A DNA stretch of 64,000 nt from Candidatus Schekmanbacteria bacterium RIFCSPLOWO2_02_FULL_38_14 (GTDB lineage Bacteria > Schekmanbacteria > GWA2-38-11). The stretch spans positions 7,260 to 71,259 of the forward strand of contig MGDH01000021.1 in NCBI GenBank assembly GCA_001790855.1, written 5' to 3'. Positions 25,927 through 34,959 of the stretch are shown here, piece after piece. The position numbers and the translations under genes were made by a program. Numbering within the stretch: position 1 is the first letter of the stretch; each line of letters opens with the position of its first letter. The notes beneath the pieces were generated by a model. It saw nothing but the letters and a program-made list of their open reading frames with translations. It did no database searches and was not told the DNA's origin.

Positions 25927-26079
25927 AAAAGACTGTTTGAAAAACCTGTTTCTGATGGCCCTAAAAAAGGAGAAGTTGCAGTTCTTGAGCCAATTCTCGA
26001 AGAATACTACATACTCAGAGGATAGGATAAAAACGGATTACCAACTCAGGACAAGCTTAAGGAGCTTGGGATAAAATGA
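25921..26079 (+). pseudogene. C-terminal remnant of aldehyde:ferredoxin oxidoreductase
   Basis: In the frame starting at 25921 the translation is IPKRLFEKPVSDGPKKG..., then EEYYILRG, a TAG stop, and DKNGLPTQDKLKELGIK before a TGA. This is the diagnostic end of tungsten aldehyde:ferredoxin oxidoreductases, which read EYYxxRGWDxxGxPTxxKLxELG. The TAG at 26023-26025 stands exactly where the family has Trp (TGG). Only about 50 codons remain, so this is a dead fragment; it indicates that an AOR gene once existed here or was carried in. Confidence 0.75.
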
Positions 26080-26086
26080 GGAAACT

Positions 26087-27661
26087 ATGAATTTTCATAA
26101 TAGGGAAGAAAATTTAATAAAGTCAATTTCTGTTTTACTCCTTACTTTTGTGGTATATAGAAATGCGTGGTTGTGTGATGACGCTTATATAACTTTCAGA
26201 ACGGTTTATAACTTTGTAAATGGATATGGATTAACCTGGAATATAGCTGAAAGGGTACAGGTCTATACTAACCCGCTATGGATGTTCCTTATTTCAGGTT
26301 TTTACTTTATAACAAATGAAATTTATTATACAAGTATAATTCTTTCTATAACAATTACCTTTGTAACCGCATTTCTGATTGCATTCAAAATAGCTCCGAC
26401 CACAAGTACTGCTGTAGTCAGTCTTATTACTTTAACCTTTTCAAAAGCATTTATAGATTACTCAACTTCAGGGCTTGAAAACCCACTGACATTTTTTCTT
26501 TTATCTTTATATCTCTTTGTCTATTTTAAGCATGAAATCAGCTGCAAAGTAATTTTTTTCCTATCTCTCATAGCTGCTTTTGGAGTCCTTGACAGAATTG
26601 ATACAGTTCTCTTATTTATACCATCACTCGCATATGCACTTATTAAGTTAAAAAAAAAGAAAGGAATACTTGCATCACTTGCCGGGCTTATTCCCTTCAT
26701 TTTGTGGGAATGTTTCTCTCTTCTTTATTATGGTTTTTTAATACCAAACACTGCTTATGCCAAGCTGAATACCGGCATTAACTGGCAACTTCTCGGGAAA
26801 CAGGGACTTTTTTATATTGCAAACTCTCTTAAAATTGATCCATTAACGGTTACAGTGATTATTTTTTCTATAATAGTCACAATCCTGTCAAAAGACAGAA
26901 AGGTCATTTCAGCAACAGCAGGTGTCATCCTTTATCTTCTATATGTAATTAGAGTCGGTGGGGATTTTATGAGTAGCAGGTTTCTGGTAGCTCCTTTTTT
27001 ATTTTCAGTTATTATTCTTTCCCAAAGTCGTTTAATTATAAACAAATTAATCTGGCTACCTACTCTGATTTCAGTGCTTCTAATAGGTTTCCTGTCTCCA
27101 TACCCTCCTATTCTAAACACAGCATCCTACGGAAAAGATAAAAACCTTTCTGATATCAGAGATAGACATGGAGTTACAGATGAACGTGCTTTTTATTATC
27201 AAAACACCGGACTTTTAACAGATAGTCCCCACAAAAGAGCCAGACAATGGTGGAAGTTAAAGAATACTCCGGTTCTGACTTCCGCATCTGATAAAAACGG
27301 AGGACAAGAAATGAACCAAAAAGTTGAAAAAAGATGGTTAATCGGAATGCATGGTTTTTACGGTGGACCAGAAGTATATATAGTTGATATGTTCTGCCTT
27401 GCAGACCCTCTTAGGGCAAGGCTTCCTTCAAGAAAAGATAAACCATGGATGATCGGCCATTTCGAGCGCATAATACCGGATGGATACCTTGAATCACTGG
27501 CTTGCGGACAAAATAAAATTAAAGACAAAAAACTTGCTGCCTACTATGATAAACTTTGTATAATTACTCGTGGTAAGCTTTTCAGCATTAACAGACTTAT
27601 AGAGATATGGAAAATGAATACTGGCTACTATGATAATTATTTAAGCTTATACGAACGGTAG
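26087..27661 (+). CDS. Membrane glycosyltransferase (arabinofuranosyltransferase-like)
   Basis: Polytopic protein of 524 residues, about 10 hydrophobic segments. The first loop carries the acidic pair in WLCDDAYITFRTVYNFVNGYGLTW and then RVQVYTNPLW, hallmarks of GT-C transferases of the AftB-like group, which use polyprenyl-phosphate sugars. The last 150 residues form a soluble tail containing GMHGFYGG and DMFCLADPLRARLP. It probably adds a sugar to a periplasmic or surface glycan. It lies only 8 bases after the AOR remnant, so its original upstream context has been lost. GAGGAAAC lies just before the ATG. Confidence 0.75.
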   Translation: MNFHNREENLIKSISVLLLTFVVYRNAWLCDDAYITFRTVYNFVNGYGLTWNIAERVQVYTNPLWMFLISGFYFITNEIYYTSIILSITITFVTAFLIAFKIAPTTSTAVVSLITLTFSKAFIDYSTSGLENPLTFFLLSLYLFVYFKHEISCKVIFFLSLIAAFGVLDRIDTVLLFIPSLAYALIKLKKKKGILASLAGLIPFILWECFSLLYYGFLIPNTAYAKLNTGINWQLLGKQGLFYIANSLKIDPLTVTVIIFSIIVTILSKDRKVISATAGVILYLLYVIRVGGDFMSSRFLVAPFLFSVIILSQSRLIINKLIWLPTLISVLLIGFLSPYPPILNTASYGKDKNLSDIRDRHGVTDERAFYYQNTGLLTDSPHKRARQWWKLKNTPVLTSASDKNGGQEMNQKVEKRWLIGMHGFYGGPEVYIVDMFCLADPLRARLPSRKDKPWMIGHFERIIPDGYLESLACGQNKIKDKKLAAYYDKLCIITRGKLFSINRLIEIWKMNTGYYDNYLSLYER

Positions 27662-27791
27662 AAAAGACAATTCATTTGGAGTTACCTGCTAGTTCAGATT
27701 TCCCCGGTTTGAAACAATCATAATTATTTTAGAAATATACCATAATTGTATAATCTTGTTCTTAAAAGTTTTTAACCGGAAATCTTTTGAG

Positions 27792-28166
27792 TTATAGAAT
27801 AAATACTGTACAAAGTTTCCAATTGAAATAATCAATCAATACTATTTTTTTAGGTATGTATATGAATCCTGGTCGTATTCTGAAACCAGTAACTGGCCAA
27901 AATACGTTTGGATTATCAGAAACTCTTCTTTGCCTTTTATAATATTTCTCAATTATTTCTGAGTACCAAGGTGTTTCTCTGTCAATGACTATAGCGCTAA
28001 ATTTTTTCTCTTGTATAGCATGAATTATCTCATCTCCCAATCTAATTTTTGCTTGGCCTTTGCTCATAAACCAAACATCATCAATTGGCGTTAGGTGTGC
28101 ATAACTTTTTTTGCCAGCCAAAGTTGAGAAATGTCCATGTTGTAGTATAGAAATATCTCCTTTTAT
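27792..28166 (-). pseudogene. C-terminal fragment of a membrane glycosyltransferase
   Basis: A 109-codon frame begins at TTG 28121 (AGKKSYAH...), but coding-like text in the same frame continues upstream to about 28166 (KGDISILQHGHFSTLAGKK). The pattern of G-H-loop, LAGKKSYAH, then FWPVTGFRIRP and IYIPK resembles the soluble tail of large GT-C transferases. The membrane portion is absent, so this is a truncated gene. No ribosome-binding site is seen. Confidence 0.6.
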
Positions 28167-28251
28167 AAAAAAATAATTGACATATAAACCATATCTACAT
28201 ATATCGTTATCACTTTAGAAATAAGTATAAAAGTAAATATTAAGATTTCTC

Positions 28252-29586
28252 ATGAAAAGAGTACTCAATCGCCATATCAAAATTGCGTTAATCTTGGTCG
28301 CTTCCTGGTTTGGATCGTGTCTCTGCTTCGAGACAGGGGGAAAGTATCTCATCAAGAGCGCCTACTGCAAAACCTTTCCTATAAGCGGCTTGAAACAAAT
28401 CTTTTCCGGCCTCAACATGCATTCACAAGTGGACTATATTACATACGCAGATCAGTTGTTTTTCCAATATTCAAAGTGGGTCCTTTTTCTTTCTTTGACA
28501 ATTGTGCTCGTTTCATTCATAGTTTACATGGCAATTTTCTTTGGTATTTTCAAAGAACTGACCCTTTCTATCTGTACGACAATACTGTTTCTCCTCTTGT
28601 TGGAGGTCTTTTTCCGCTTGTTTAGCATCAGTGGATATCACCTGCCAAGAACAAGACAATGGTCACATGCATTACTCTCTAAATCTGAACGACTTCCCTG
28701 CGTTTCGATACAGTTCAAACCGTATTCCACATTTCGTTTCCAATATGACAACAATCCCCGAGGATACTTCGATAAGGATAATGGCATTACTTACCGTTTG
28801 AATAATTACGGCTTTCGTGACCACGACTATAATCAGGAAAAACCTGAAGGAGTCAAACGTATCATAGTACTAGGCGACTCGTTCGCTTTTGGAGAAGGGG
28901 TCAGGCAGGAACATACCTTTTGCAACCGGCTTGAGCAGTTGTTGTCTAAAGTAGGCTTCTCAGTTGAGGTATTAAACTTCTCAGTAAGTGGTTGGGGTAC
29001 GCGTGCCGAAATTTGTTATCTCAAGAATATGGCTATGAAGTTCTCTCCGGATCTTATTCTCGTAGCATATGTCCTTAACGATGCTGACTACGCAGGAAAG
29101 TTGGATGTATGGGAAGAATTCATACGGCAGTACGAAAAAAGCTCCCTTCGGTTTTCATATCTTTTCAGCTACACCTACGCCAAGACAGCTCAACGGCTAT
29201 ATGTAAAAAGCTATGTCGAAAATATGACGAATTTTTCAATAAAAGAGACATACAAATGGACGTTTTCATTTAGGCAACTCGACCAAGGCAAGAAGCTTGC
29301 AGACTCTCACGGAGTTCAATTTGCTGTGATAATTTTGCCGTTTATGTACGATCTAACACATAGTCATCCCTTTCTTCCGATTCACCACATGATTGAGGAA
29401 CACTGTAAGCAAAGCAATATACCTGTGTATGACCTCCTCCCTGTTTTCATAGGTCATGACTACGTGCAGTTGTGGGTTCATTCAAGCGATCCACATCCAA
29501 ATGAGAAAGGCCACAAAATCATTGCTAAAGCACTCGCTGATTTTGTGATCACCAAAAAGCTGTTAGAAAGTCCTAAGAATGATTGA
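28252..29586 (+). CDS. Membrane-anchored SGNH/GDSL-type hydrolase
   Basis: Protein of 444 residues: three hydrophobic segments in the first 130 residues, then an extracytoplasmic SGNH domain. Block I is VLGDSFAFGEG (nucleophile Ser), an Asn-containing block is near YVLNDADYAG, and the catalytic Asp-His pair is in DPHPNEKGH near the C-terminus. Such proteins add or remove acyl groups on cell-wall or exopolysaccharide sugars. Neighbours are membrane transferases, consistent with polysaccharide modification. Base composition is visibly higher in G+C than the flanking genes, a hint of separate origin. Confidence 0.75.
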   Translation: MKRVLNRHIKIALILVASWFGSCLCFETGGKYLIKSAYCKTFPISGLKQIFSGLNMHSQVDYITYADQLFFQYSKWVLFLSLTIVLVSFIVYMAIFFGIFKELTLSICTTILFLLLLEVFFRLFSISGYHLPRTRQWSHALLSKSERLPCVSIQFKPYSTFRFQYDNNPRGYFDKDNGITYRLNNYGFRDHDYNQEKPEGVKRIIVLGDSFAFGEGVRQEHTFCNRLEQLLSKVGFSVEVLNFSVSGWGTRAEICYLKNMAMKFSPDLILVAYVLNDADYAGKLDVWEEFIRQYEKSSLRFSYLFSYTYAKTAQRLYVKSYVENMTNFSIKETYKWTFSFRQLDQGKKLADSHGVQFAVIILPFMYDLTHSHPFLPIHHMIEEHCKQSNIPVYDLLPVFIGHDYVQLWVHSSDPHPNEKGHKIIAKALADFVITKKLLESPKND

Positions 29587-29724
29587 AAGGATAATCCTAA
29601 CAATTCGCTTAAGTTGACCAAAAACGGAGCAACGAAGTTGGTTACTGAATAACAGTGCTTGGTGTCTGTTTGTCCCTTGCTTAACAGACAATAGAAAATT
29701 CTCATTTACAAAAGTTAAGGTAGG

Positions 29725-30045
29725 TTCAATAATCTAACGCAACACTTTGGTATCATAGAGGGTAGCCAAAGGAGGCGTTTAGATTATGAGAATAAAATCG
29801 TATAAGCGGCTTAGCGCGGAAGAACGGGAAGAAATCAGTCGTTGTTTGGCAAACGGGGAATCGTTTCAAGATATTGCGAGGCTGCTCGGCAGGGCCGTTT
29901 CGACGATAACGTGGGAAGTGTGTAGCGCAGGGGCAAATCGTTGGACATACCGTGCAGGATCTGCTCAACGGCAGGCCGAGAAAAGTATTAAACTGGGAAA
30001 CACCGTTTGAAGTATTGGGAAGAAGTGTTGCGTTAAAATCTTGAA
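29725..30045 (+). mobile_element. Internally deleted IS30-family element (321 bp, MITE-like)
   Basis: Terminal inverted repeats are visible: left TTCAATAATCTAACGCAACACTT (29725) against the reverse complement of the right end, TTCAAGATTTTAACGCAACACTT (30045). Between them is the first 40-50 codons of an IS30 transposase joined to its last 30 or so codons. An intact IS30 element is about 1.0-1.2 kb, so roughly 0.7 kb is missing. It ends 10 bp from the stop codon of ccsA. Confidence 0.8.
29786..30044 (+). pseudogene. IS30 transposase, N- and C-termini joined
   Basis: AAAGGAGG precedes the ATG. The N-terminal helix-turn-helix reads YKRLSAEEREEISRCLANG... through RAVSTITWEV. The central DDE domain is missing. 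In the +2 frame the C-terminal end NGRPRKVLNWETPFEV is readable up to TGA 30042-30044. The two halves are in different frames, so no transposase can be made. It could still be moved by an intact relative in trans. Confidence 0.8.
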
Positions 30046-30055
30046 TCCAAGTAAG

Positions 30056-30895
30056 TTAGAAAATGGCATGAACTCCTGTAATAATAAGATTTACTGCAAA
30101 GAAAAGAATAAGAGAAAAACTAAACCCTATTATCGAAATAATAGCACTCCTTGTTCCCACCCATCCATAATTAAGACGTAAATGGAGAAAGGTTGCATAA
30201 ATAAGCCATGTAAGCAGCATGCCTGTATCTTTTGAGGACCAATCCCAGTATGTTCCATATAAATAATAAGACCAATATGCTCCTGAAAACATCCCTATAG
30301 TCCAAAAAGAAAATCCAAACGCAATCACCTTATAATTTACTAAATCTAATTCCTTAACATTTGGTAAACGAGATAAAAAAGATTCTTCCTCTTTTCCTTC
30401 CTTCTTCTCTACCCTTATCTTAAACAAAGATATAATACTTATAGTGAAAGCAATAGTAAAGGCAGCATATCCCAAAAAACATGTTATCGCATGGGCATAC
30501 AACCAATAGCTCTGTAGTTGTGGGATTATCGGTTTGATCTCATCTGATAAAAAAGTGCTATAAACAAGGGCTATTATGGATAAAGGAATAACAAAGGCTC
30601 CTAAAACTTTATATTTATATATATATTCAACACCTATATATATAAGTACAACGAGCCATGAGAACAAAATAATAGCCTCAAAAAGACTAGTTAAAGGAAT
30701 GTGTCCGAAACCTAAATCATATGATTCTTTCCATCTCAATACAATCCCGACTGTATGGCAGAGGAATGTCGAAACAATTATTCTTGTTGCAAATTTGCCT
30801 AAATTTTCCTTATTCAGAAAAAGATAAAATATGTAGGTAAGGGTTGCAGCAACATAGAGTATAAGAGAGATTTCAAAAAACCTTGTGCTTAACAT
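30056..30895 (-). CDS. ccsA: Cytochrome c biogenesis protein CcsA/CcsB (ResC-like)
   Basis: Polytopic protein of 279 residues, about eight membrane segments, from System II cytochrome c maturation; it handles haem across the membrane together with ResB. The family's tryptophan-rich motif is seen as YGTYWDWSSKDTGMLLTWLIY, with a Ser-Ser in place of the common Asp-Pro. Histidines occur at expected haem-ligand places (TCFLGYAAFT region and GVHAIF end). The start overlaps the resB stop by 7 bases, so the two are co-translated. Confidence 0.88.
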   Translation of the reverse strand: MLSTRFFEISLILYVAATLTYIFYLFLNKENLGKFATRIIVSTFLCHTVGIVLRWKESYDLGFGHIPLTSLFEAIILFSWLVVLIYIGVEYIYKYKVLGAFVIPLSIIALVYSTFLSDEIKPIIPQLQSYWLYAHAITCFLGYAAFTIAFTISIISLFKIRVEKKEGKEEESFLSRLPNVKELDLVNYKVIAFGFSFWTIGMFSGAYWSYYLYGTYWDWSSKDTGMLLTWLIYATFLHLRLNYGWVGTRSAIISIIGFSFSLILFFAVNLIITGVHAIF

Positions 30896-32379
30896 GTTAA
30901 ACTCCTTTTTAAATCTGATACTAACTCCTTCATTTCTATCTCAAAAGAAATTTTATTTTTGCTTGTTGTTCCACCCACACTCACGCCTTGAGAGTCAAGT
31001 TTTACCCATACCCTTTTATGTGGAACAAAGAATGCTATGAAAATTCCTATTGTCATAATCCCAAACCCTATCCAAATCAAACCAATACCAGGAGCATAGA
31101 CTGCTCTAATATTTGCTGCAGGACTCTTATCCGCTAAGGCTATTAATCTAAATTTATACTCACTTTTCTCAAAGGGATGCAAATCAGTATTATTTTTAAA
31201 AAGCCATGTAGTATAGACTTTCTCTCCATCTATAATCTCAAGTTGCACAGCCGGCTTATTTGGTTTTTCAGAACGAAAAACCACTTCTTTCCCACGCAAC
31301 ACAAAATCAGGAATAATCCTCTTTAACCTTGCTTTGACGCCCTTTGAAACTTGAAATTCTTCACCCACGTTGAGAATAAAGCGTTTTATCTCATTCTCGC
31401 TTCGGTACTTAGATAAAACATCGATAACTGCATTATTACTTTCCATATTCCCTATTGTACCAGCACATCTTGTGCCAAAACGGGCTTGTAAAAAAGTAAT
31501 ACCATTATAAGTTAAAGCTTCATTAGCTTTTATTGTCTTGGATAATACTTTCTTTCCTTCTTTAATTACTGATAATTCGGTATACACTTCCTCAAGGGTT
31601 GCATTATCGTAATATGTAATATAATTTTTTTCGCATTTGATAGCGAATCCAAATGGGTTATATTTGTAATTAATTATGTCCTTCAAGCCATAGCTTAGTT
31701 TACCTTCTGAAAGCTGACAAACTCCTTTGAATCCCCATTCAGAATTTATTATAGCACCCAATAATATAAGAAAAACACTTATATGGGTTATCAATACTCC
31801 GAGTCTTCCCAATTTCCCTTTTTCAAAGAGGAGAAATATTTCCTCACCATCCATTATCTTTTTAAGAGAATAGAACTTATTTTTTAAATTGTAAATCAAC
31901 TTATCCTTCAATTCATAAATAGAACAATTGACTTCAAAATTTTTCAGATAATTCATTCTGATATCTGTCTCAACAAATTTAATTTTAGGTTCTATAAAAT
32001 ATTTCAAAATTGGAGGAAGAATCTTAATGGTACAAAGGAAGAGATTTATGGAGAAAAAAAATAGTAAAGTTGTAAATACCTTAGAATGATATATATCAGT
32101 TAATCCAAACCTATTTAAGATTTTATATGCTTTCTCCCCATAGGATAAGACCTCATTCATTGAGCGAGGTTCTGGGATAAGATGAAAAAATTTTAAGAAA
32201 ATAACACTTTTGCTAAGGTTTAAAATGATTTTATCATAATTTTCACTACCTTCTTGTTGGACAATTAGTCCAACCATAGAAAACAAGATTAGAATAGCAA
32301 ATATATATATAGCAAACTTAACAGAACCTAAAAAATTTATTGTTTTTCCCAAAAGCCCATATTTTTGTTTTTTCTTCAT
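30889..32379 (-). CDS. resB: Cytochrome c biogenesis protein ResB (Ccs1)
   Basis: Protein of 496 residues: three N-terminal membrane segments, a large periplasmic domain and a final membrane segment (GIGLIWIGFGIMTIGIFIAFFVPHKRVWV), the ResB layout. N-terminal text KTINFLGSVKFAIYIFAILILFSMVG and LGRLGVLITHISVFLILLGAIIN are family features. It forms the haem-delivery/cyt c synthetase with CcsA downstream. The promoter region (32380-32486) abuts a decayed IS30 element, which may have altered its upstream control. Confidence 0.88.
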   Translation of the reverse strand: MKKKQKYGLLGKTINFLGSVKFAIYIFAILILFSMVGLIVQQEGSENYDKIILNLSKSVIFLKFFHLIPEPRSMNEVLSYGEKAYKILNRFGLTDIYHSKVFTTLLFFFSINLFLCTIKILPPILKYFIEPKIKFVETDIRMNYLKNFEVNCSIYELKDKLIYNLKNKFYSLKKIMDGEEIFLLFEKGKLGRLGVLITHISVFLILLGAIINSEWGFKGVCQLSEGKLSYGLKDIINYKYNPFGFAIKCEKNYITYYDNATLEEVYTELSVIKEGKKVLSKTIKANEALTYNGITFLQARFGTRCAGTIGNMESNNAVIDVLSKYRSENEIKRFILNVGEEFQVSKGVKARLKRIIPDFVLRGKEVVFRSEKPNKPAVQLEIIDGEKVYTTWLFKNNTDLHPFEKSEYKFRLIALADKSPAANIRAVYAPGIGLIWIGFGIMTIGIFIAFFVPHKRVWVKLDSQGVSVGGTTSKNKISFEIEMKELVSDLKRSLTC

Positions 32380-32411
32380 TACATAATTTCTATATAAAGT
32401 GTTTATAAAAT

Positions 32412-32446
32412 CAGTAAATTACTACCGACCTTGTCGGCGGTTTTAG
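32412..32446. repeat. Short repeat with CCGAC-CTT-GTCGG hairpin, copy 1
   Basis: CAGTAAATTACTACCGACC...CGGCGGTTTTA; a similar 34-bp text occurs at 37343-37376 (about 27 of 34 positions shared). Both lie just upstream of minus-strand genes. Origin unknown; possibly a decayed element end. Confidence 0.5.
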
Positions 32447-32487
32447 AGATAAATAAATAGTATATTACATTTGAAATAATCCCACAT

Positions 32488-33194
32488 TCAACCTCGAAGT
32501 GCAACAAATAAGGAAGCGACCTCAATTGGTATTTTAAACCCCAGGCATTTCCTGGGGCGGTTGTTTATCAGCGACTCTATCTGAGATATCTGCTCTTCAC
32601 TGATATTACTGCAATCAGTACCTTTAGGCAAGTACCATCTTATCAGACCGTTTATATGCTCATTTGTACCACGCTCCCATGATGCATACGGATGGGCAAA
32701 GAAACACTTAATCAAGGCTTGATGTTATTTCCTGATGTTGGGCATTTTCTGTCCCATTATCCATAGTGAGCGTTCTTCTTCCTTTTGAAGGGAATACCTC
32801 TAAGCGTCTAACAACTGCATCCTTTGTTTCTATTGCGCCCTTACGGTCTAACTTGGTAAGCATAAGCAGATGGCTCTTCCTCTCTGTAAGGCTGTTTAAT
32901 GCTGCCAAACTCTTCCTGGATACAAAAGACTGTCGCCTTCCCAGTGTCCAAACTCCTGACGTGCCTCTACTGACTTTGGCCTCTCGTCTACCTGTCTGCG
33001 TGCGGACACGCACAGGCAGGTAAGTATTTCTTGTATTCCGGAGAAGAGTTCCGCTCTAACTCCCGTGAGATAGTGCTCTTGTCCCTGCCGGGGGCTTTAG
33101 CTATCTCACTAACTTTCTTCCCTTCCCAGAGCATCTGGGTGATTTGATCTCTCTCGGCCAGGTTTAAATGAACATAGTTTTTTCCCATAACCAC
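32488..33194 (-). pseudogene. IS30 transposase, multiply broken
   Basis: Three pieces are readable. The N-terminal helix-turn-helix (GKNYVHLNLAERDQITQML..., KSTISRELERN) runs 33194 to about 33020. A DDE part has FGHWEGDSL readable in one frame and LTERKSHLLMLTKL plus LTMDNGTENAQHQE in another. The end is CFFAHPYASWERGTNEHINGL...RPRKCLGF. Lesions are a palindromic insertion at 32991-33020, a frameshift near 32920, and a frameshift near 32710. About 60-80 codons between the N-terminal and DDE parts are missing. Confidence 0.85.
32991..33020. repeat. G+C-rich 30-bp palindromic unit inside the transposase
   Basis: CCTGTCTGCGTGCGGACACG then CACAGGCAGG. It begins CCTGTC and ends CAGGCAGG like the 39-bp units at 18796 and 19690 and the 20-bp unit at 60618. 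It is flanked by TA on both sides and interrupts the transposase frame. Confidence 0.65.
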
Positions 33195-33352
33195 TTAGTA
33201 TAGCATCCTTTCTGCTTTCCCAAGTGGTGCACTTCATTGTTGAACCGGCGAATATAAAATTGTTTCTGATGACAAAATATACCTTAGTAACTTAGATGCA
33301 TATTTTAATATATTTGATTTCATTTCCCTGTAAGAACTAATTACTTATCTTT

Positions 33353-34846
33353 TTAGCAATGTTCATTTTTTAAACCCAATCGCGAAATAAATAGCGATTG
33401 TTCTGGCTTGATAAGACAAACCAACATTACCAGTCCAACAACTCGATGATAACTAAATGGAAAAACATCAAATGTCGGTAAAACATAAATTAAAAACATA
33501 CTTGTTCCAACCTGCCATGGTTTATCTCGCCCCATTATACTGATACTCCAAATGGCGATTGGCAAACTTATAATATAATGATGTTCCCACACCATTGGAG
33601 ACAGAAGAAGCATAATACCAATACCATCTAAAACATGACCACAGATTCTATAAAAATCAGCCTTGTCATTAATTGACAACTTATCTTGATTCACTATACC
33701 ATGAAACATCCTTTCTCGGAGAATAAAGCGAATTCCAAACCAGACAATTACAAAAAATGATTCTATGAATACCATAATCTGCGCTACTAATTGTTTTGAT
33801 GTATATTTAAGATTAAGTTTCAGAAAATAGGAGATAAGAGAGACTATATTGTACGAAAAACTATGAAGGCTATTATTTCTGAATGAAGCATCTTTAGGAA
33901 AAGAAGAAGTAAAAAAAACAAGAAAATCACTCCATAATTGCCAATTCTGTCCCCAACGGGTTTGAATTAGTAAGATGAAGCAGGCTCCAATAATAGTCCA
34001 TAATAGAACAATCCGTTTTTTTGCAAAAAATAATACTATTCCAATAAGTAATGGATAAAGTTTGATATGGGTTCCTATCGCTAAAGCTAATCCACTAACA
34101 ATTGGATATTCTGGCAAACATAAGACAGCTATTAGTATTGATGTTAGGACATATAGATTTACTTGGTTAAAGCTTAAAGTTCTAATAAGAGAATTATTAA
34201 AAAGGAATAGCGTGGTAACTATAATGAGGGATTGTAAGCTTGTTAAATTTACTTTACATGCAAAACGATAGCAAAGAAAATAAGATAAAATCACAAGAAA
34301 AAACTGCATGCACTGGAATAAATAAAAAACAAATTGCCAGGATGTGTATTCTAACTTCTGATGATTTAAATTTAAAAATAATATTCCCGAACGAAATAGT
34401 TTGAAGGTTAATGCCATGATTTGGGCAGTGAAAGGAGGATAAAAGTAATTTGTGTTTTCGTAAAGATTGCTTTTAGCGATTACAGCCTTTGCTGCTTGTT
34501 CGTAGCGTTCATAATCCCGAGATTTATTCGAGTGTTCGACAACTTGGATAAGAAAGAAGAAACACACTAAAACAGGGAGAACAATCTCTATTGCTTTTTC
34601 AAGTGATAGGACAGGTTGTTTTCTTAATTTTGTATATACAATAACCAGTGTTACAAGAGAACAGGAAAATCCAAACAGTTCAAAAATTCCGTAGTCAAAT
34701 CCATAGGTAAATCCTATAATTGGTCTAAAGAACTTCCTGAGCACAAGTGGTAAGATTACTGCAAAGCCTACTAAGAACCCATAGTAGAATACATTAATGA
34801 TATAGCTTTTGTAATCACTTTTTGTTGAACGCAGGTTATGTTCCAT
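33353..34846 (-). CDS. GT87-type (DUF2029) membrane glycosyltransferase
   Basis: Polytopic protein of 497 residues, about 11 hydrophobic segments. The loop LYENTNYFYPPFTAQIMAL and the helix SGLALAIGTHIKLYPLLIGIVLF are typical of GT87 polyprenyl-phosphate-mannose-dependent transferases. WEHHYIISLPIAIW near the C-terminus is another family text. It probably transfers hexose to an envelope glycolipid or glycan outside the membrane. Stands between the decayed IS30 element and the 770-residue transferase on the same strand. The start at 34846 lacks a strong Shine-Dalgarno. Confidence 0.78.
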   Translation of the reverse strand: MEHNLRSTKSDYKSYIINVFYYGFLVGFAVILPLVLRKFFRPIIGFTYGFDYGIFELFGFSCSLVTLVIVYTKLRKQPVLSLEKAIEIVLPVLVCFFFLIQVVEHSNKSRDYERYEQAAKAVIAKSNLYENTNYFYPPFTAQIMALTFKLFRSGILFLNLNHQKLEYTSWQFVFYLFQCMQFFLVILSYFLCYRFACKVNLTSLQSLIIVTTLFLFNNSLIRTLSFNQVNLYVLTSILIAVLCLPEYPIVSGLALAIGTHIKLYPLLIGIVLFFAKKRIVLLWTIIGACFILLIQTRWGQNWQLWSDFLVFFTSSFPKDASFRNNSLHSFSYNIVSLISYFLKLNLKYTSKQLVAQIMVFIESFFVIVWFGIRFILRERMFHGIVNQDKLSINDKADFYRICGHVLDGIGIMLLLSPMVWEHHYIISLPIAIWSISIMGRDKPWQVGTSMFLIYVLPTFDVFPFSYHRVVGLVMLVCLIKPEQSLFISRLGLKNEHC

Positions 34847-34959
34847 TATTTAAGTCCATTATTTTTAATACCCCAACAACAAGCATCATCCTATGCTTGG
34901 AGTGCTGCTATTTGCATGTATCTTTTGGAGGATTTTATCATTAAATGTATATTAGAGTT

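Larger units (their letters stand above)
32487..33244 (-). mobile_element. Decayed IS30-family insertion sequence (about 758 bp)
   Basis: Terminal inverted repeats: left TTCAACCTCGAAGTGCAACA (32487) against the reverse complement of the right end TTCAACAATGAAGTGCACCA (33244). The coding region within is broken in several places and lacks a piece of the middle. Its ends differ from those of the element at 29725, so the two derive from different IS30-group elements. Confidence 0.8.

Noticed and set aside
26023-26025. TAG read as a sense codon (Trp or pyrrolysine) in the AOR segment
   Set aside because: Only about 50 codons of the gene remain, a frameshift precedes it, and TAG serves as a normal stop in other genes; decay explains it.
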